A stretch of 64,000 bases of DNA, taken from Hofstenia miamia. Lineage: Eukaryota; Xenacoelomorpha; Acoela. The position numbers and the translations under genes are program-made. A model generated the notes under the pieces. That model was given only the letters and a program-made list of their open reading frames with translations, was not told the DNA's origin and ran no database searches. Positions 33,956 to 46,009 of this stretch are shown here, in pieces. Location: positions 1,391,043 to 1,455,042 of the forward strand of contig SCFE01000118.1 in NCBI GenBank assembly GCA_004352715.1, written 5' to 3'. How positions within the stretch are numbered: the first letter of the stretch is position 1; each line of letters opens with the position of its first letter.

Positions 33956-34800
33956 AATATATGTAAATCATAGTGAATTATATCAATTTGCTGATGATGC
34001 TTGCCTCATAAATACAGATAATGATTCATTTAGAGCCGCAAAAACTTACAAACTGATATTGAAAATCTTTCTAGGTATTTCTCATCCAATCAATTAAAAA
34101 TTAATATTGAAAAAACGCAATTCATTATATTTTCCCCCAATTTCGTAAAAGAAATAAACAATATTGAATTAATTGTTAACAGTTTTTCAATGAAACAAAG
34201 TCATCATGTTACATATTTAGGTGTAAAAATTGACTAAGGTATAAAAATTTGATAAATTTCTCATCTCAGAAATTTAGGACCAGATTATCACGTTCAATTA
34301 TTACATGCACTTTACTTATCGCAATTACGTTATTGTTCATTTTTATTTATTAATCTTACTACAAAAAGCCGCTATTTATTATAAAAAATTTAATTGGTCA
34401 TTAAAAACATTAAATGTTGCATGTAAACATGATCGCGTTAGTGAATATAGACGGAAGTATAATATATTATGCTCGCTTTATCAAGTACAATTCCATGCAG
34501 CTTGACATTTATTTAAGCATAAATATGGCCGAGAATCACTATATTTTCTTGATAATTACTTAAAAGTAAATACACAATCACATACAGCAGTATTTCCTAT
34601 TCTAATTTTCATCGAGCAGTCTCAAATACTTGGTATGATTTAGAAAATGAGATTAGAGTAAAAAAATTACAAAAAATTTAGAAAAAAATTAAAAATTGTA
34701 CTTTTCCACGAAATATATTCGGAGACACAAGCATGCTAAACACATTTACTGATATTTTACACTTGCTCACCACATACATAGACACAGACAAAGTTATTAT
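33956..34800 (+). pseudogene. LINE reverse transcriptase relic (FADD box to C-terminus)
   Basis: LYQFADDACLINTDNDSF near 33,975 is an RT palm box C with FADD intact. It continues with EINNIELIVNSFSMKQSHHV and TYLGVKID (about 34,155-34,235), the usual '(V)..(F)LGV.ID' block, and then decays. Later SQLRYCSFLFINLTTKSRYL and NFHRAVSNTWYDLENEI fit a post-RT end. Frameshifts occur every 100-150 bp. It looks CR1/jockey-like, but the clade is not resolvable. Confidence 0.68.
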
Positions 34801-34896
34801 GATATATTTACTTTTTAGTTTTAGCCGCTGAAGGCATATAAAACAAAAAATTAAAAGAACTTAAGTTTTACGGCAGCGAGGACAGTCACAGGAGAT

Positions 34897-35105
34897 GAAA
34901 TAGGAGCAAATGGAAGAGTAGGCGAAGTTGGAGAAGGGCTCAGCAAACAGGAAAGACATCAGAGATTTCTTGAAGCTCAGTGGCGGGAAAAAGAAATCAA
35001 TCGCTATTGGAGGGTTGAAAGTCAAGATGTAATTAGCAACAGTACAAGCACGATTAAAAAACGAGTGAAGGGTGCGAGTTTCTTGAGAGCGAGTGGAGAG
35101 GGAAT
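34897..35105 (-). repeat. CR1/jockey-like LINE fragment, dispersed copy
   Basis: About 85% similar to 7089-7295, same orientation, encoding the SFKKSLMSFLFAEPFS-type tail. It begins at the same AGATGAAATAGGAGCA edge in both places, suggesting a common element end or recombination point. Confidence 0.75.
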
Positions 35106-38100
35106 TATTTACATATAATAATAAATATATAATAAATAAATTATATTTTGGAAAATGTATAGAATATATTAGACTGAAAAACCAAATGCTAATTTAATTT
35201 CATATAATAGGAAAAATTTAGTAAAAATGTCAAAGAAAATATAAATTTAATACATATTAATATATTTTATATAGACTAAATGCACAGTTATCTTTTTTTT
35301 CGGTTATCGATAGAATTGGTCTGAAGTGCTATGCCGTAGTTTAAATCTAACGTGTGCTTTGAAGGAATATTATCATCTAGGTATTTATAAATCATTTGAA
35401 AATTGATGCTTAATACATATAGGTCAGTGATATATTAATTATTAATCGCAATCTAAAGTGGGATGACCATGTAAATAATATTTGTCTCAAAGCCTCAAAA
35501 CATTCTTTACACTTCTCATACGATTAAAATATTCTTATATTTGTTTCTTTTGTTGTAATTTACGCAGTTCTTTTTCGAATTGAAGATAATTATTCCAATT
35601 AGTTGCGACGTTGCACATTTGCGCAAATTGGAAACAACTGGTTTTAAGGCCAGGGTTAGACTACGAATATAATTTGCGATATGACGCGATTTTGTAACTT
35701 GCTACCAATCACGTAGTCTAACCGTAGCAAATGTCAAGCAAAGGTTGATAACTCCAACGCAAGCGGTTACTTATGCATCGAGGATGCTTTGTTAGTGTCG
35801 AGTTAATTTGGCGCTCCATAATTTTATGATATAAATTGTATGGTAATTCTATAATCCCAAGGAATATGTTTCTCAATAATTTTTTACAAACATTCTTATG
35901 AGCAATTTTATAGTCTAATTTATATACAAACAACGTTGGCAAAAACGTTTTAAACGTTTAAAACAATGTTTTTTTACGCTTAGACAGGTCAACTTCAAGG
36001 TACTACAATTTTACTGAAAATGTATATAGTAGCAAACATTGAATTTGGTTAAACGCATCAACATTTTTTTTCGTTGCATGCACATAAACAAATGCAGATT
36101 TAACGGTTTTGCGGTATAAAATAGGTTATAAAAGTAAGAAGGAAGTACTCAAAGATTATTTTCCCAATTTTCTATAAAGTACTAAATAAATTTGAAAAAA
36201 AATCATTGAAAAAACATTGCAAAAAACAGTTGTTTTAAACAGGTCGTGATTAAAACACGCCAACCCTGTATACAAATACTCCAAAACTATAAAACCAAGC
36301 ACAGAAATTAACTCCAGTTGATCCAGCCATAATATATTGACTTTAATTTGTTTGTAGTGCATGCATGTAATAAGCTAAAAAAATTTCTGTTAAGTTGTAT
36401 GTTACCCCCTTTTGTATGATTGGAAATCGAGCATGCTGCCTTGAGAGCTCCACAATAAATTGATTTAAACTCCTAGATTTTGGTATTTAACCATTACATT
36501 GAAATAATTATATCTTAACAATGTTTACTTAATACGGTTCACCATCAACGCTGCAGCAGCAACATGAGGAAATAATTCTGACATTGGGTAAAAGTAATCA
36601 AATATCAGCTGCTGTCATCGATAAATAGCGTCGATTTATCGATTTCATACAGTTTTCGGACAATAATCATCAACAAAAGTGGATTGGCACAGCATATTCT
36701 GAAAAGAGGCGTTGTTGTCATCACACTATTCACATCGCATCGACTTGATGATACGTCGCGAAGATGTATCTGTTATCCCATTGTGAAAATATTAGTAATC
36801 GTGTGGCAAGAAAATATTATATATGCATGTACATAAATCTGTTAAAAAAAAGTCAACAAAATACGAGGTGGTATTCGAAGATTTGTAGGATCCACAGAGA
36901 TTGGGACATTTCTTCAACATGATTGCACTCCATATAACTTTTGTAGTAAACTAGACGCACCTTAATAAATCCACTTTCACGACTAAGACTGTCAAACATT
37001 CAGACAGTACGGTATGTTTTTCATACGAGTAGGTTTGATATTTTTTCGCAAATGTCCTCGNNNNNNNNNNNNNNNNNNNNNCATATAACTTTTGTAGTAA
37101 ACTAGACGCACCTTAATAAATCCACTTTCACGACTAAGACTGTCAAACATTCAGACAGTACGGTATGTTTTTCATACGAGTAGGTTTGATATTTTTTCGC
37201 AAATGTCCTCGAATCAAAAACAGCATGCTTGGCAATACAGGAGCAAAAGGTATTGCAATTTATTTGTCAACAGCAGTGTACAATTTTTTTAGTTTGACGA
37301 GGTTCATAAATAATAGTTAGATGAGCAAAGCTTCTCCAAAACATCCCTAATTGTAAAACAACTATTATCATTGAAATGTCTCTCATAAAAAAATAGGAAA
37401 TAATCTGAAACCTGCAGCAAAGCAATAAACAATGAAACTTGTACATTTTTAGCAGAAATTTAGAAATCGGCCACAGCGTAGGGCCATAAATTTAAATGTG
37501 TTATTGCAATAGAAAGCAAAATGGTGTTTCTACAAAGATGGATTTTTTGTACTTTATTAAGAGGAAAAGCCGAGATTAGTTTAAAGAAGAACTCACATCC
37601 AAGCCAAATTTATTTTAAGGGCTCTTCATATTTACACCAGAAACTTTAACTAGTTGTTTCAAACGAAAAACAAACATTTGATTTCAATCAAACTCAGCAA
37701 TATCCCTATTCAAAATATCACATTCTAGACAAATCGTCATGCAAACACATCATAATCATGCAAAAACACATAAAAATAACGGCTCTAAAATACTGTTTTG
37801 TGTAACGCCAAGCCAAAGTGGAATAGAGTATCTTCCGATTTATACAAAAAATTGTTTGTGGTGGCTTAAATAATACCTGAAAAAGATGAATTTATTGGAG
37901 CAACATATGATGAGGGACACTTTCAAAGATACAGAAATGCAATTTATCAAAATTCTATGCTTTTGAACACTATAAATAGACAGTGTTTTGGATGATGATA
38001 TCTCTTTAGCAGCATTATTTAAATGTAATACAAACATTATGGAGGATTTGGCACTCAAAGGAAATCGAATTGAGTTGCAAAAACTGATGGATTGGAGTAA

Positions 38101-39182
38101 TTCTTGTACATCCATAACGCAAAAACACAAGCTTAATTCATCGTTACGACACAAAAAGTCGTTGAGTAATAATTGTAGAAGTTTCGGCTCGAATCAGGGG
38201 AAGATAGAATCGTGTCGGACGCTGAAATCAAGTCAATGAAGGCATTCACCAGAGCTTCGGAGCTAGAACCGGGAGCAAGAGCTAGTGAACAGAGCATTTT
38301 CTTTGGAGCCGGAGCCACATCAGGACAGCATTTAGAATGCAGGCAGAGCAGGAGCCAGATGTCTATATAAACACCGACCACCATACAATTTTTGAAAAGT
38401 TATTTTAATTAGTTGATTTTCGTATCACATAGAGATTTAGTGCTACAGAATGTCCATAAAAATTCGTGAAAACATAAAAATTTTTAAATGTAAAAAATAA
38501 ATAAGTTTGCAAAAATTGGCAAGTATTCGTATTTGTGATTATATTGTAGAACAGATCGTAATGAGCCAGAGCCAGTGGTATCCAATAGCTCCTGCACCGG
38601 ATCTGGCGCTACATTTTATAGAAATGTGCTCCGGGGCGGAAATAGATCAGCTTCATATGTGAGCACAGAAAGTGGATATAATTTTAATTTCTTGGTCTAA
38701 GGCTTAAGCTGCTCTACGTTCTCAGGTTCACTCCTATTTTTTTGAATTCATCTAAATTTCGATGTCAGTGTAAAAATTCATAAATACAATATAAATTTTC
38801 CTAAATATTGTTAAGATTCCAACATGTTAAATCTGATATCTATTAGACAGATTGTAATCAAACGCACGATTCCCATATAAAGTGTTTCGCAACTGTTCGC
38901 AAGACATTAAGCAAAAAAATATACAAAAATAACTATAAAAAACACTAGACGTTAAATAATTGTCGGAAAACAGCAATAAGATAGAATGTTTAGATATAAT
39001 AAAATAGAACTAAATTTAAATGCAATTTGTGGTAAATCTTAGTATACTTTTAGTTTAAATGAAACTATAAAATTTAATATGAACTAGTCGTAGCAACATA
39101 TAGAAGCATCTAAAATCTTAAGCACATTAGGCATAGCATTAAATAATGCTAATTTATAAAATATAAAAGCCTTGAAAAAGCT
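35106..39182. other. AT-rich stretch without a recognisable gene
   Basis: Contains a false duplication around 37,061-37,081 (listed separately), a GAGCC/GGAGC-rich patch (38,240-38,360, echoed at 38,565-38,640) and otherwise unassigned AT-rich DNA. Open frames here are short and family-less. Confidence 0.5.
36931..37211. repeat. 130-bp unmerged overlap around a 21-N gap
   Basis: 36,931-37,060 and 37,082-37,211 are the same sequence on the two sides of N 37,061-37,081; it should be collapsed. Confidence 0.93.
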
Positions 39183-39914
39183 ATGCAGAGATTTATAATC
39201 AAGTCTGCTGATGATTTAACTTCAATCATTCACTTAGACAAATCTCAAGCTATCCGCACTGATGCTACACGTATAACTGAGTTCTGTCGCGTAAACGGGT
39301 TAATGCTTAACACCCTCAAATCTGAACAAATGATTGTTTCAAGAAGCTTTGTAACTACCAGTTATACTTTGCCAGATAATATTCCACTTTCTAGTTCTGT
39401 AAAAATTCTTGGTGTAACAATTGACAGTAAAGTTAACTGGAGTGAGCACGTCAACAACATTGTAGGAAAAGCTTCATCTCGACTCATAATCCTTCGTAGA
39501 CTCAAGAACGTTTGCAAGCCTGCTGATCTTCAATCTTTATTCCGTGCGTGTATTTTGTCAATATTTGATTACTGCGCTACTTTATTTGTAGGAATGTCAA
39601 AAAAGTGTTCAAGAATGATCCAAGTTCTCATCAACCGAGCGCAGCGAATTATTGGATGTGGGAGTAATATAGTCTACATTAAAAGGAGGTTGAAACTGGC
39701 CCTGGCTCTGTTCAAAAAGATCGAAAAAGACTTACAATCTTCACTATCTCTTACCTCGGAAGTTAGAGCGTTGTGGCAAGTACAGAGAAGGACTGAACAA
39801 GCTTTCATTAACTAAGAAACAGTTCTTTCCCTATATGATTAATTTTGTTAATTCACTGTAATGTACTCGTAAGTTAATCCAATAATAAACGTTTTACTAC
39901 TACTACTACTACTA
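39183..39914 (+). pseudogene. LINE 3' end with intact RT C-terminal frame and (TAC)n tail
   Basis: A 210-codon open frame starts inside the palm (KSADDLTSI, with Ser where YADD has Tyr) and runs through MLNTLKSEQMIV, VKILGVTIDSKVNWSEHV and SRLIILRRLKNV. It ends with IFDYCATLFVG and LINRAQRIIGCG. These are the C-terminal blocks of a CR1/jockey/RTE-like reverse transcriptase. About 80 bp after the stop (39,813-39,815), AATAATAAACG leads into TAC repeats (39,895-39,914), typical of a LINE 3' tail. 5'-truncation is complete upstream of the palm. The open frame suggests a relatively recent insertion compared with the other LINEs here. Confidence 0.82.
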
Positions 39915-40818
39915 TACACATTTATCAGATACATACATTCTATACATAGTCGAACACACCAACACGCTAAATCTATATCAAAAATTGAGAAAGAAAAAAT
40001 CCACAAAATATGGGGGAACTCGTGCTAACACCACTTTCGATCAAACTGGGCATCGAAAATATAATCTAATGAATGCATTTTCGGTGAAAGTAGATATATT
40101 ATCTGAAATAGCATAAAAAATTTGGTTTATAATCAAATGTCAAATAATAAAAAAGGCCTAATCTGGTAGTGAATCCAAGGTTTTCTAGTACTTGGAATAT
40201 TATGAACTTGAACTCAATCAAAAATGCATTCAAAACGACTATAAAATTTGAATTATTTTAATTTTAGTATTTTTATAAATAGCAAATATTTATTTTTGTT
40301 TTACAAAACTCGGAACTATCATAAAATATATTGTATTTTAATTTAAGAAAATAGGAATCATAAAACACTTGATCAATCTCAGAATTGTCTTCGAAAAAAT
40401 GCTTGAACTCAACTTGAAATACAAAAACTTGAATTTGGAACATGTAACTCAAACTTGAAAAGCCTGATTTATACTCAATCACATAAATTGTACTTTGTTT
40501 CATTCTTGCAAACATGAAATTTTCCAAATGTATCTCAAATTTGCAAAAATTATTATTTAATGTACACTTCTCACATATAAAAAATACTGCAAGTGTTCAT
40601 TTTGAGAGAGATTTGAGTAGTATAGACTATAGATGGAGTGAAGCCCGTGTCAATGGGACACCCATGGCTATTTGCCATGTGGAAATGAAGCGATTTTATT
40701 GGACGCCATTTAGCAACAAAATATTTTTGACAAAACTAAATTGAGCAAATTAATTTTTTGACAAAATTTTTATTTTTGATTTCTAGGATTTAGGCAAAGT
40801 GATATAATTGAAGGTGAT

Positions 40819-41174
40819 CAGGGTTTTCGAGTCGAGTTTGAGTTACTCAGGCCGAGTTCGAGTTTTTACGTTTCGAGTTCTAGTTCAAGTAATTTTTTAA
40901 ATGAAATTCTGAGTTCAATTGAGTTTTTTTCTAACCCTGAGTTTTTTAGGGTAAAAAACATTTATTTTACAATAATTCTAAGATTAAAAAAAGTTTTTAT
41001 GATTGGTAAGAAAATTGATATTTAAAGAAATTTAATTTTTACGCTATTTTCGAGTGGATTTTCGAGCGAGTTCGAGTGTGAGTTTTGATGATTTCTCCTC
41101 CGAGTTTTTCCGATCAAGTTTTGCAAGCTTATTCGAGTTCGAGTTCTTAACATTCCAAGTACTCGAAAACCCTG
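40819..41174. mobile_element. hAT-type MITE nested in the left arm
   Basis: The 356-bp element begins CAGGGTTTTCGAGT and ends with its complement ACTCGAAAACCCTG. It is flanked by the 8-bp direct repeat AAGGTGAT (40,811-40,818 and 41,175-41,182). The opposite arm has the unoccupied site with one copy (ATCACCTT, 46,870-46,877), which proves the boundaries. An 8-bp duplication and CAGGG ends assign it to the hAT superfamily. The interior is rich in GAGTT/CGAGT words and non-coding. Confidence 0.95.
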
Positions 41175-41221
41175 AAGGTGATAAATGTTTTTGATAAAAC
41201 TAAATTGAGCAAATTAATTCT

Positions 41222-41458
41222 TTGACAAAGTTTTTAATTGTTAGGCAAACTGACATATTTACTTCTGTTAATATACATGTTCATTGTAGCAACACCCTTG
41301 ATTATGCAACACCATGGTTAAGGAAAACAATTCATAGATCCAAAACCCAAATATTTCAGACAAAATATGATGTATTATTTGCATTAGAGTGTGTTTCCAA
41401 GTGCGTTAATATTGATCAAAACAAATATGCAAGAGGTGGAAAACAGCAATTTCTTTAG
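41222..41458 (+). CDS. Short hypothetical frame in the inverted-repeat arm
   Basis: 78 codons from a TTG (no ATG at the start), reading IFTSVNIHVHCSNTLDYATP and PWLRKTIHRSKTQIFQTKYD. The mirrored copy at 46,594-46,830 (-) differs at two residues. It is not a known family. Preservation in both arms could simply follow from arm homogenisation, so coding status is doubtful. Confidence 0.25.
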   Translation: MTKFLIVRQTDIFTSVNIHVHCSNTLDYATPWLRKTIHRSKTQIFQTKYDVLFALECVSKCVNIDQNKYARGGKQQFL

Positions 41459-41776
41459 CAATTGTGTATAAATTGTAAAAGCATACATTACCACAATGGC
41501 TTTGAGTGATGAAGTTCAGCATTGTACAATCTTCAAGTTTCCATCTTCATTCTAAAATATGACGGCACTTCCACATTCACCCAGGAGGTGGCCGCCAGAA
41601 ATGCGTTAAGCCATTTATTTAATGTGGCTGGCTTTCCCCAGGAGGCCTATTGTTACCACAGACGTAAACCATGAGCAATGAAAACGATAATAACAATTCC
41701 AAAATAAAATATCTAGTGACATTTGATAACACCCAAGTACTAAATAATTTGTAAAAATGTAAACTCAGTTAGTGAA

Positions 41777-42066
41777 AAGAGATATAACGTCAATGTATAT
41801 GGCAAAATAAACTATTAATATATAAAATCATTTTAAAACACAAGCGTGTTTGGTGAAAATAGAAATATTACATCAATGTATATGGGCGAGTAAACCATTA
41901 ACACACAAAAATCATTTTAAAACAAAAGCGTGTACGATGGAAAGAGAAATATTGCATCAATGTATATAGGCAAATAAAATAAACCATTAACATATAAAAA
42001 TCCCTTTAAAACAAAAGTGTGTTTCATGAAAAGAGAAATATTACAACATTGTATATAACGGCGAAA
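41777..42066. repeat. Tandem ~80-bp repeats at the inner end of the left arm
   Basis: Three to four units, each containing GAAATATTACATCAATGTATA-like, AAACCATTAACA and TTTAAAACAAAAGCGTGT. The complementary array lies at 46,010-46,290 in the right arm. Confidence 0.88.
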
Positions 42067-42070
42067 ATAA

Positions 42071-43595
42071 AATATGGAAAAACCTTATTATAATGTCACG
42101 TTGAATTGTTTATTAGAGTAATAGTAAGCACTTATATCTCAGTTTTCATGTAACGTCCCTTTATCACTATTTCATGCGAGTTATACTTATTGGAGTTTGA
42201 AATTAATCTTTAAAAATTACAATGTGTAGAAGAACTGAAATGTTTTTTCAATGTTTGTCCTATATTACTAATATTTAACTAGATGTATTTTAAAAAATTT
42301 CCAATTAAGCAAATTTCAAACATTTATGCCTCTTGTGAGATTATTTTTACGGTCATAAGATAATGCATCGACAACCTTCTTTAATTCAAATTTGATTGAC
42401 TGACATTCATTCCTTTGTTCTAATTACTTGAATTGCTTTTGAAATTTTCGCTTTTGCTTTAACTATAGTAAGCAATTATCTTTATTAATGTTTCTTTATT
42501 ATAATTATACATGTATATAATTCTTTGTAATAATATTTCGCATTCGGAAATTTGCTAGCATTTATCTGTAATCACTCATATTACATTGACGTAGTGATTA
42601 GCCATTTTCACATTAAATCTGTTTGTTAAACTTTATGATGGAGAATGTCATTTGCTTTTAATTTTATTTCTCCGAGAAAATGTGTATAGCCCTTGTAGCA
42701 ATGTTTTTGTATTCTATATTTTATATTTTAATCAATATAATTTGTTCAAGAATGGTTGTAAAATAAATACACTTTCTTCAGTTCTTAAGTGTTTAACTTA
42801 AAATTCTTTAAACCGCTACTAGTTCTTGATTTTTATTTATACAATGTTATTTCAATGTATTTTTACACTGTTTCTGAAAATGTTCATAAGTGCCTATCCT
42901 TAAATGTCCAAGACATTTTTCTCATATATTTTTCGAAAGGTCTTAAATGTCATATAGATTTCACTGCTTTTATTTGAAAATGTTTTTCTGTAAATGGTTG
43001 ATTCATGAAATCATTTGTTTGCCACTTGCTAGTTTAGTGTTACTGTGATTGTAAATATCCTATCCTCATCATTTATTTCATAGCACATTTTTTTGAGGGT
43101 GTGTAATGCTTAGAAAATTTTTTTGCACATTTCAGACAAACTAATTATATGCATTAGTTCTTTTTCAGGTTGTCATTGTAATTTATGTTCAAAGCAGTTT
43201 AGCATACACATCTCAACTTTTTGTCCTCAAGAGTGATTTTATGCCTTTATGTAACAATGAATGTTTCTTGAAATCTTTATTTGTTAATTTAATGTCATGC
43301 TAATATGAGTCATATCACTTAACGCTCAAGTTGATGTAACCTGAAATTGAATTATTTTGTAACAGAAAAAACCAACCGACGCTTTTTTGTTAAATATGTT
43401 TGACGTATTGTTCAAATATTGTGTGTGGTGACGCCTTATTTATTCACAAACTTAGGGTATTGGATTAATTCGCTTACAGATTATTTTTCCATCAGATATT
43501 TTTCAAGCTTTTTCACAACTCTTATGCTTTTCTTCGAGAATTCTTTCCCGTCTTTAAAGTGAAACAATGAATATTCACTAGTTTGTTACTTTGAT
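42071..43595. other. Loop region of the inverted repeat, left half
   Basis: AT-rich, with no transposase or other protein recognised on either strand. Confidence 0.5.
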
Positions 43596-44317
43596 TATTA
43601 CGTGCAGCCTAAAAACAAATGTATCCATGCAAAGTTTCTATATGACATCGTTTAATTAATTCCCAGGTTCATGTTAGTAAATCACTCAATTATCTGTTTG
43701 CTTTTCAAAAAGTATTAAAGCATTGAGCGAATTTCGGTGTTTTTTTGTTGTTAAAAGTTTTCTGTAAATGTTTTTAACCNTTGTTATTACATTGTTTTGA
43801 TATTGGATGTAGTTTTTGTTTAACGAAATTTCCATAATGCATGTTCTTCTATTATTACGCACAACCTAAAAAACAAATGTATCTATGCAAAACAGTTCTA
43901 TATGACATAGCATTAATTAATTCACCGACTTTTGTTAGTAACCCATGCAATTATTCATTTGTTTTTTCAAAACGTATTAACTATTGTACGAATTTAAATG
44001 CTTTTTCTTTCATAACGCATTCTGTAAATGTTTTCAGGTGTTGTTATAACATTATTTCACGTATTAATGTCCATCTTATTCAAGAACATTTCCATAATGC
44101 GTGCTTTTCTATTATTATGCATAGCCTAAAACAAAAAGTATTCATGCAAACCGATTCTACATGACACCGTATTAATTAATTCACTGACTATTGTTAGTAA
44201 CCTATACAATTATTCATTCGTTTTGCAAAGTGTATTAAGCATTATACGAATTTAAATGCTTTTTCTCTGATATTGGTTTCTGTAAATGCTTTTAGGCGTT
44301 GTTATAACATTATTTCA
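43596..44317. repeat. Tandem ~257-bp repeats next to the 1,000-N gap
   Basis: Units start near ATTATTACG(T/C) at about 43,596, 43,851 and 44,111. Each contains CAGCCTAAAA.., TTAATTAATTCAC, GTTAGTAA and TGTAAATG.TTTT.. at the same relative positions. Units are about 75-85% alike. The array runs into the gap, which probably explains why assembly failed. Confidence 0.85.
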
Positions 44318-45317
44318 NNNNNNNNNNNNNNNNNNNNNNNNNNNNNNNNNNNNNNNNNNNNNNNNNNNNNNNNNNNNNNNNNNNNNNNNNNNNNNNNNNN
44401 NNNNNNNNNNNNNNNNNNNNNNNNNNNNNNNNNNNNNNNNNNNNNNNNNNNNNNNNNNNNNNNNNNNNNNNNNNNNNNNNNNNNNNNNNNNNNNNNNNNN
44501 NNNNNNNNNNNNNNNNNNNNNNNNNNNNNNNNNNNNNNNNNNNNNNNNNNNNNNNNNNNNNNNNNNNNNNNNNNNNNNNNNNNNNNNNNNNNNNNNNNNN
44601 NNNNNNNNNNNNNNNNNNNNNNNNNNNNNNNNNNNNNNNNNNNNNNNNNNNNNNNNNNNNNNNNNNNNNNNNNNNNNNNNNNNNNNNNNNNNNNNNNNNN
44701 NNNNNNNNNNNNNNNNNNNNNNNNNNNNNNNNNNNNNNNNNNNNNNNNNNNNNNNNNNNNNNNNNNNNNNNNNNNNNNNNNNNNNNNNNNNNNNNNNNNN
44801 NNNNNNNNNNNNNNNNNNNNNNNNNNNNNNNNNNNNNNNNNNNNNNNNNNNNNNNNNNNNNNNNNNNNNNNNNNNNNNNNNNNNNNNNNNNNNNNNNNNN
44901 NNNNNNNNNNNNNNNNNNNNNNNNNNNNNNNNNNNNNNNNNNNNNNNNNNNNNNNNNNNNNNNNNNNNNNNNNNNNNNNNNNNNNNNNNNNNNNNNNNNN
45001 NNNNNNNNNNNNNNNNNNNNNNNNNNNNNNNNNNNNNNNNNNNNNNNNNNNNNNNNNNNNNNNNNNNNNNNNNNNNNNNNNNNNNNNNNNNNNNNNNNNN
45101 NNNNNNNNNNNNNNNNNNNNNNNNNNNNNNNNNNNNNNNNNNNNNNNNNNNNNNNNNNNNNNNNNNNNNNNNNNNNNNNNNNNNNNNNNNNNNNNNNNNN
45201 NNNNNNNNNNNNNNNNNNNNNNNNNNNNNNNNNNNNNNNNNNNNNNNNNNNNNNNNNNNNNNNNNNNNNNNNNNNNNNNNNNNNNNNNNNNNNNNNNNNN
45301 NNNNNNNNNNNNNNNNN
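44318..45317. other. Assembly gap of exactly 1,000 N
   Basis: A round-number placeholder of unknown true size inside the loop of the inverted repeat. Reading frames across it are artefacts. Confidence 0.99.
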
Positions 45318-46009
45318 TTAACTAACTTTTGTTTGCCAATTTACAACCATTTGGACGTTTTAAAATGGGTATGTATCATGGATTAACAAGTGTGTCATCA
45401 TATTTATGCATTAAAGTTACAAAGCAGAAAACCATAGTGATGTATGTAGCTACACAAAAGTCAATGAAATAAGGTGAACACGTGAAAAACATGTAGTTGG
45501 TTGTTTTATCAATCATTATACCTTGTTTGAAATCTAGCCTGTTTTTCGAGTTGTGTGAAATGGTTACAACAGCATTTACTATATTAAAGAACTATTCATT
45601 TGTTGGTCAACAAAATATACATTATTGCAGTACATTAATCAAGGAAAAATTTTGACTGTCTCCCTCATCATATCCAACCACATTCAACTGGTACAAATGC
45701 AATTTGGAAACCTTACAACAAATAAATGATGACTTTATTGAATCTCTTAATTTGTTGTGTAGAAATAAAACAGTGTTTTGGGCATACAACTAATTTTGGA
45801 TGGGCGAATTAATGTATTACTGTTAAGGATATATCAGCTTATTTAAATGACGTTTGTATTTCAAAATTCTTAGCGACTTGTATTCTAATTACCAACCATT
45901 TGGATTTTTGCATCTGAATAATACGCTATTAACTAGCTTTGTTTACCTATTTATGAAGATTTTACGAGTTTAGAGCAGTTAATTCGTGATTTTTATGTGT
46001 TAATGGCTT

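Larger units (their letters stand above)
40628..42070 (+). mobile_element. Left arm of a long inverted repeat (foldback-like element)
   Basis: Starting at TATAGATGGAGTGAAGCCCG, this arm is matched base for base with few differences by the complement of 46,010-47,029, apart from a 356-bp MITE present only here. The arm contains a short open frame (41,222-41,458, repeated as 46,594-46,830), a GC-richer block (CCAGGAGGTGGCCGCCAGAA, 41,580) and ~80-bp tandem repeats at its inner end. Arms over 1 kb with internal tandem repeats are typical of foldback/Galileo-like DNA transposons. No transposase is recognisable. The outer ends show no certain target-site duplication. Confidence 0.75.

Noticed and set aside
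35652-36273. CAGGGTTAG ... CCAACCCTG as a hAT element
   Set aside because: Terminal words match for about 9 bp but the 8-bp flanks (TTTAAGGC and TATACAAA) are unrelated; probably chance.
37840-38239. Overlapping frames of 83-104 codons at 37.8-38.2 kb
   Set aside because: Low-information sequence on both strands, no motif, no splice context.
38240-38640. GGAGC/GAGCC-rich patches as ends of a hAT-like element
   Set aside because: Compositionally striking, but no defined inverted ends or target duplication could be found.
44273-45386. Frames of over 350 codons across the 44.3-45.3 kb gap (and likewise at 58.5-59.6 and 60.9-62.2 kb)
   Set aside because: Composed of N placeholder; not sequence.
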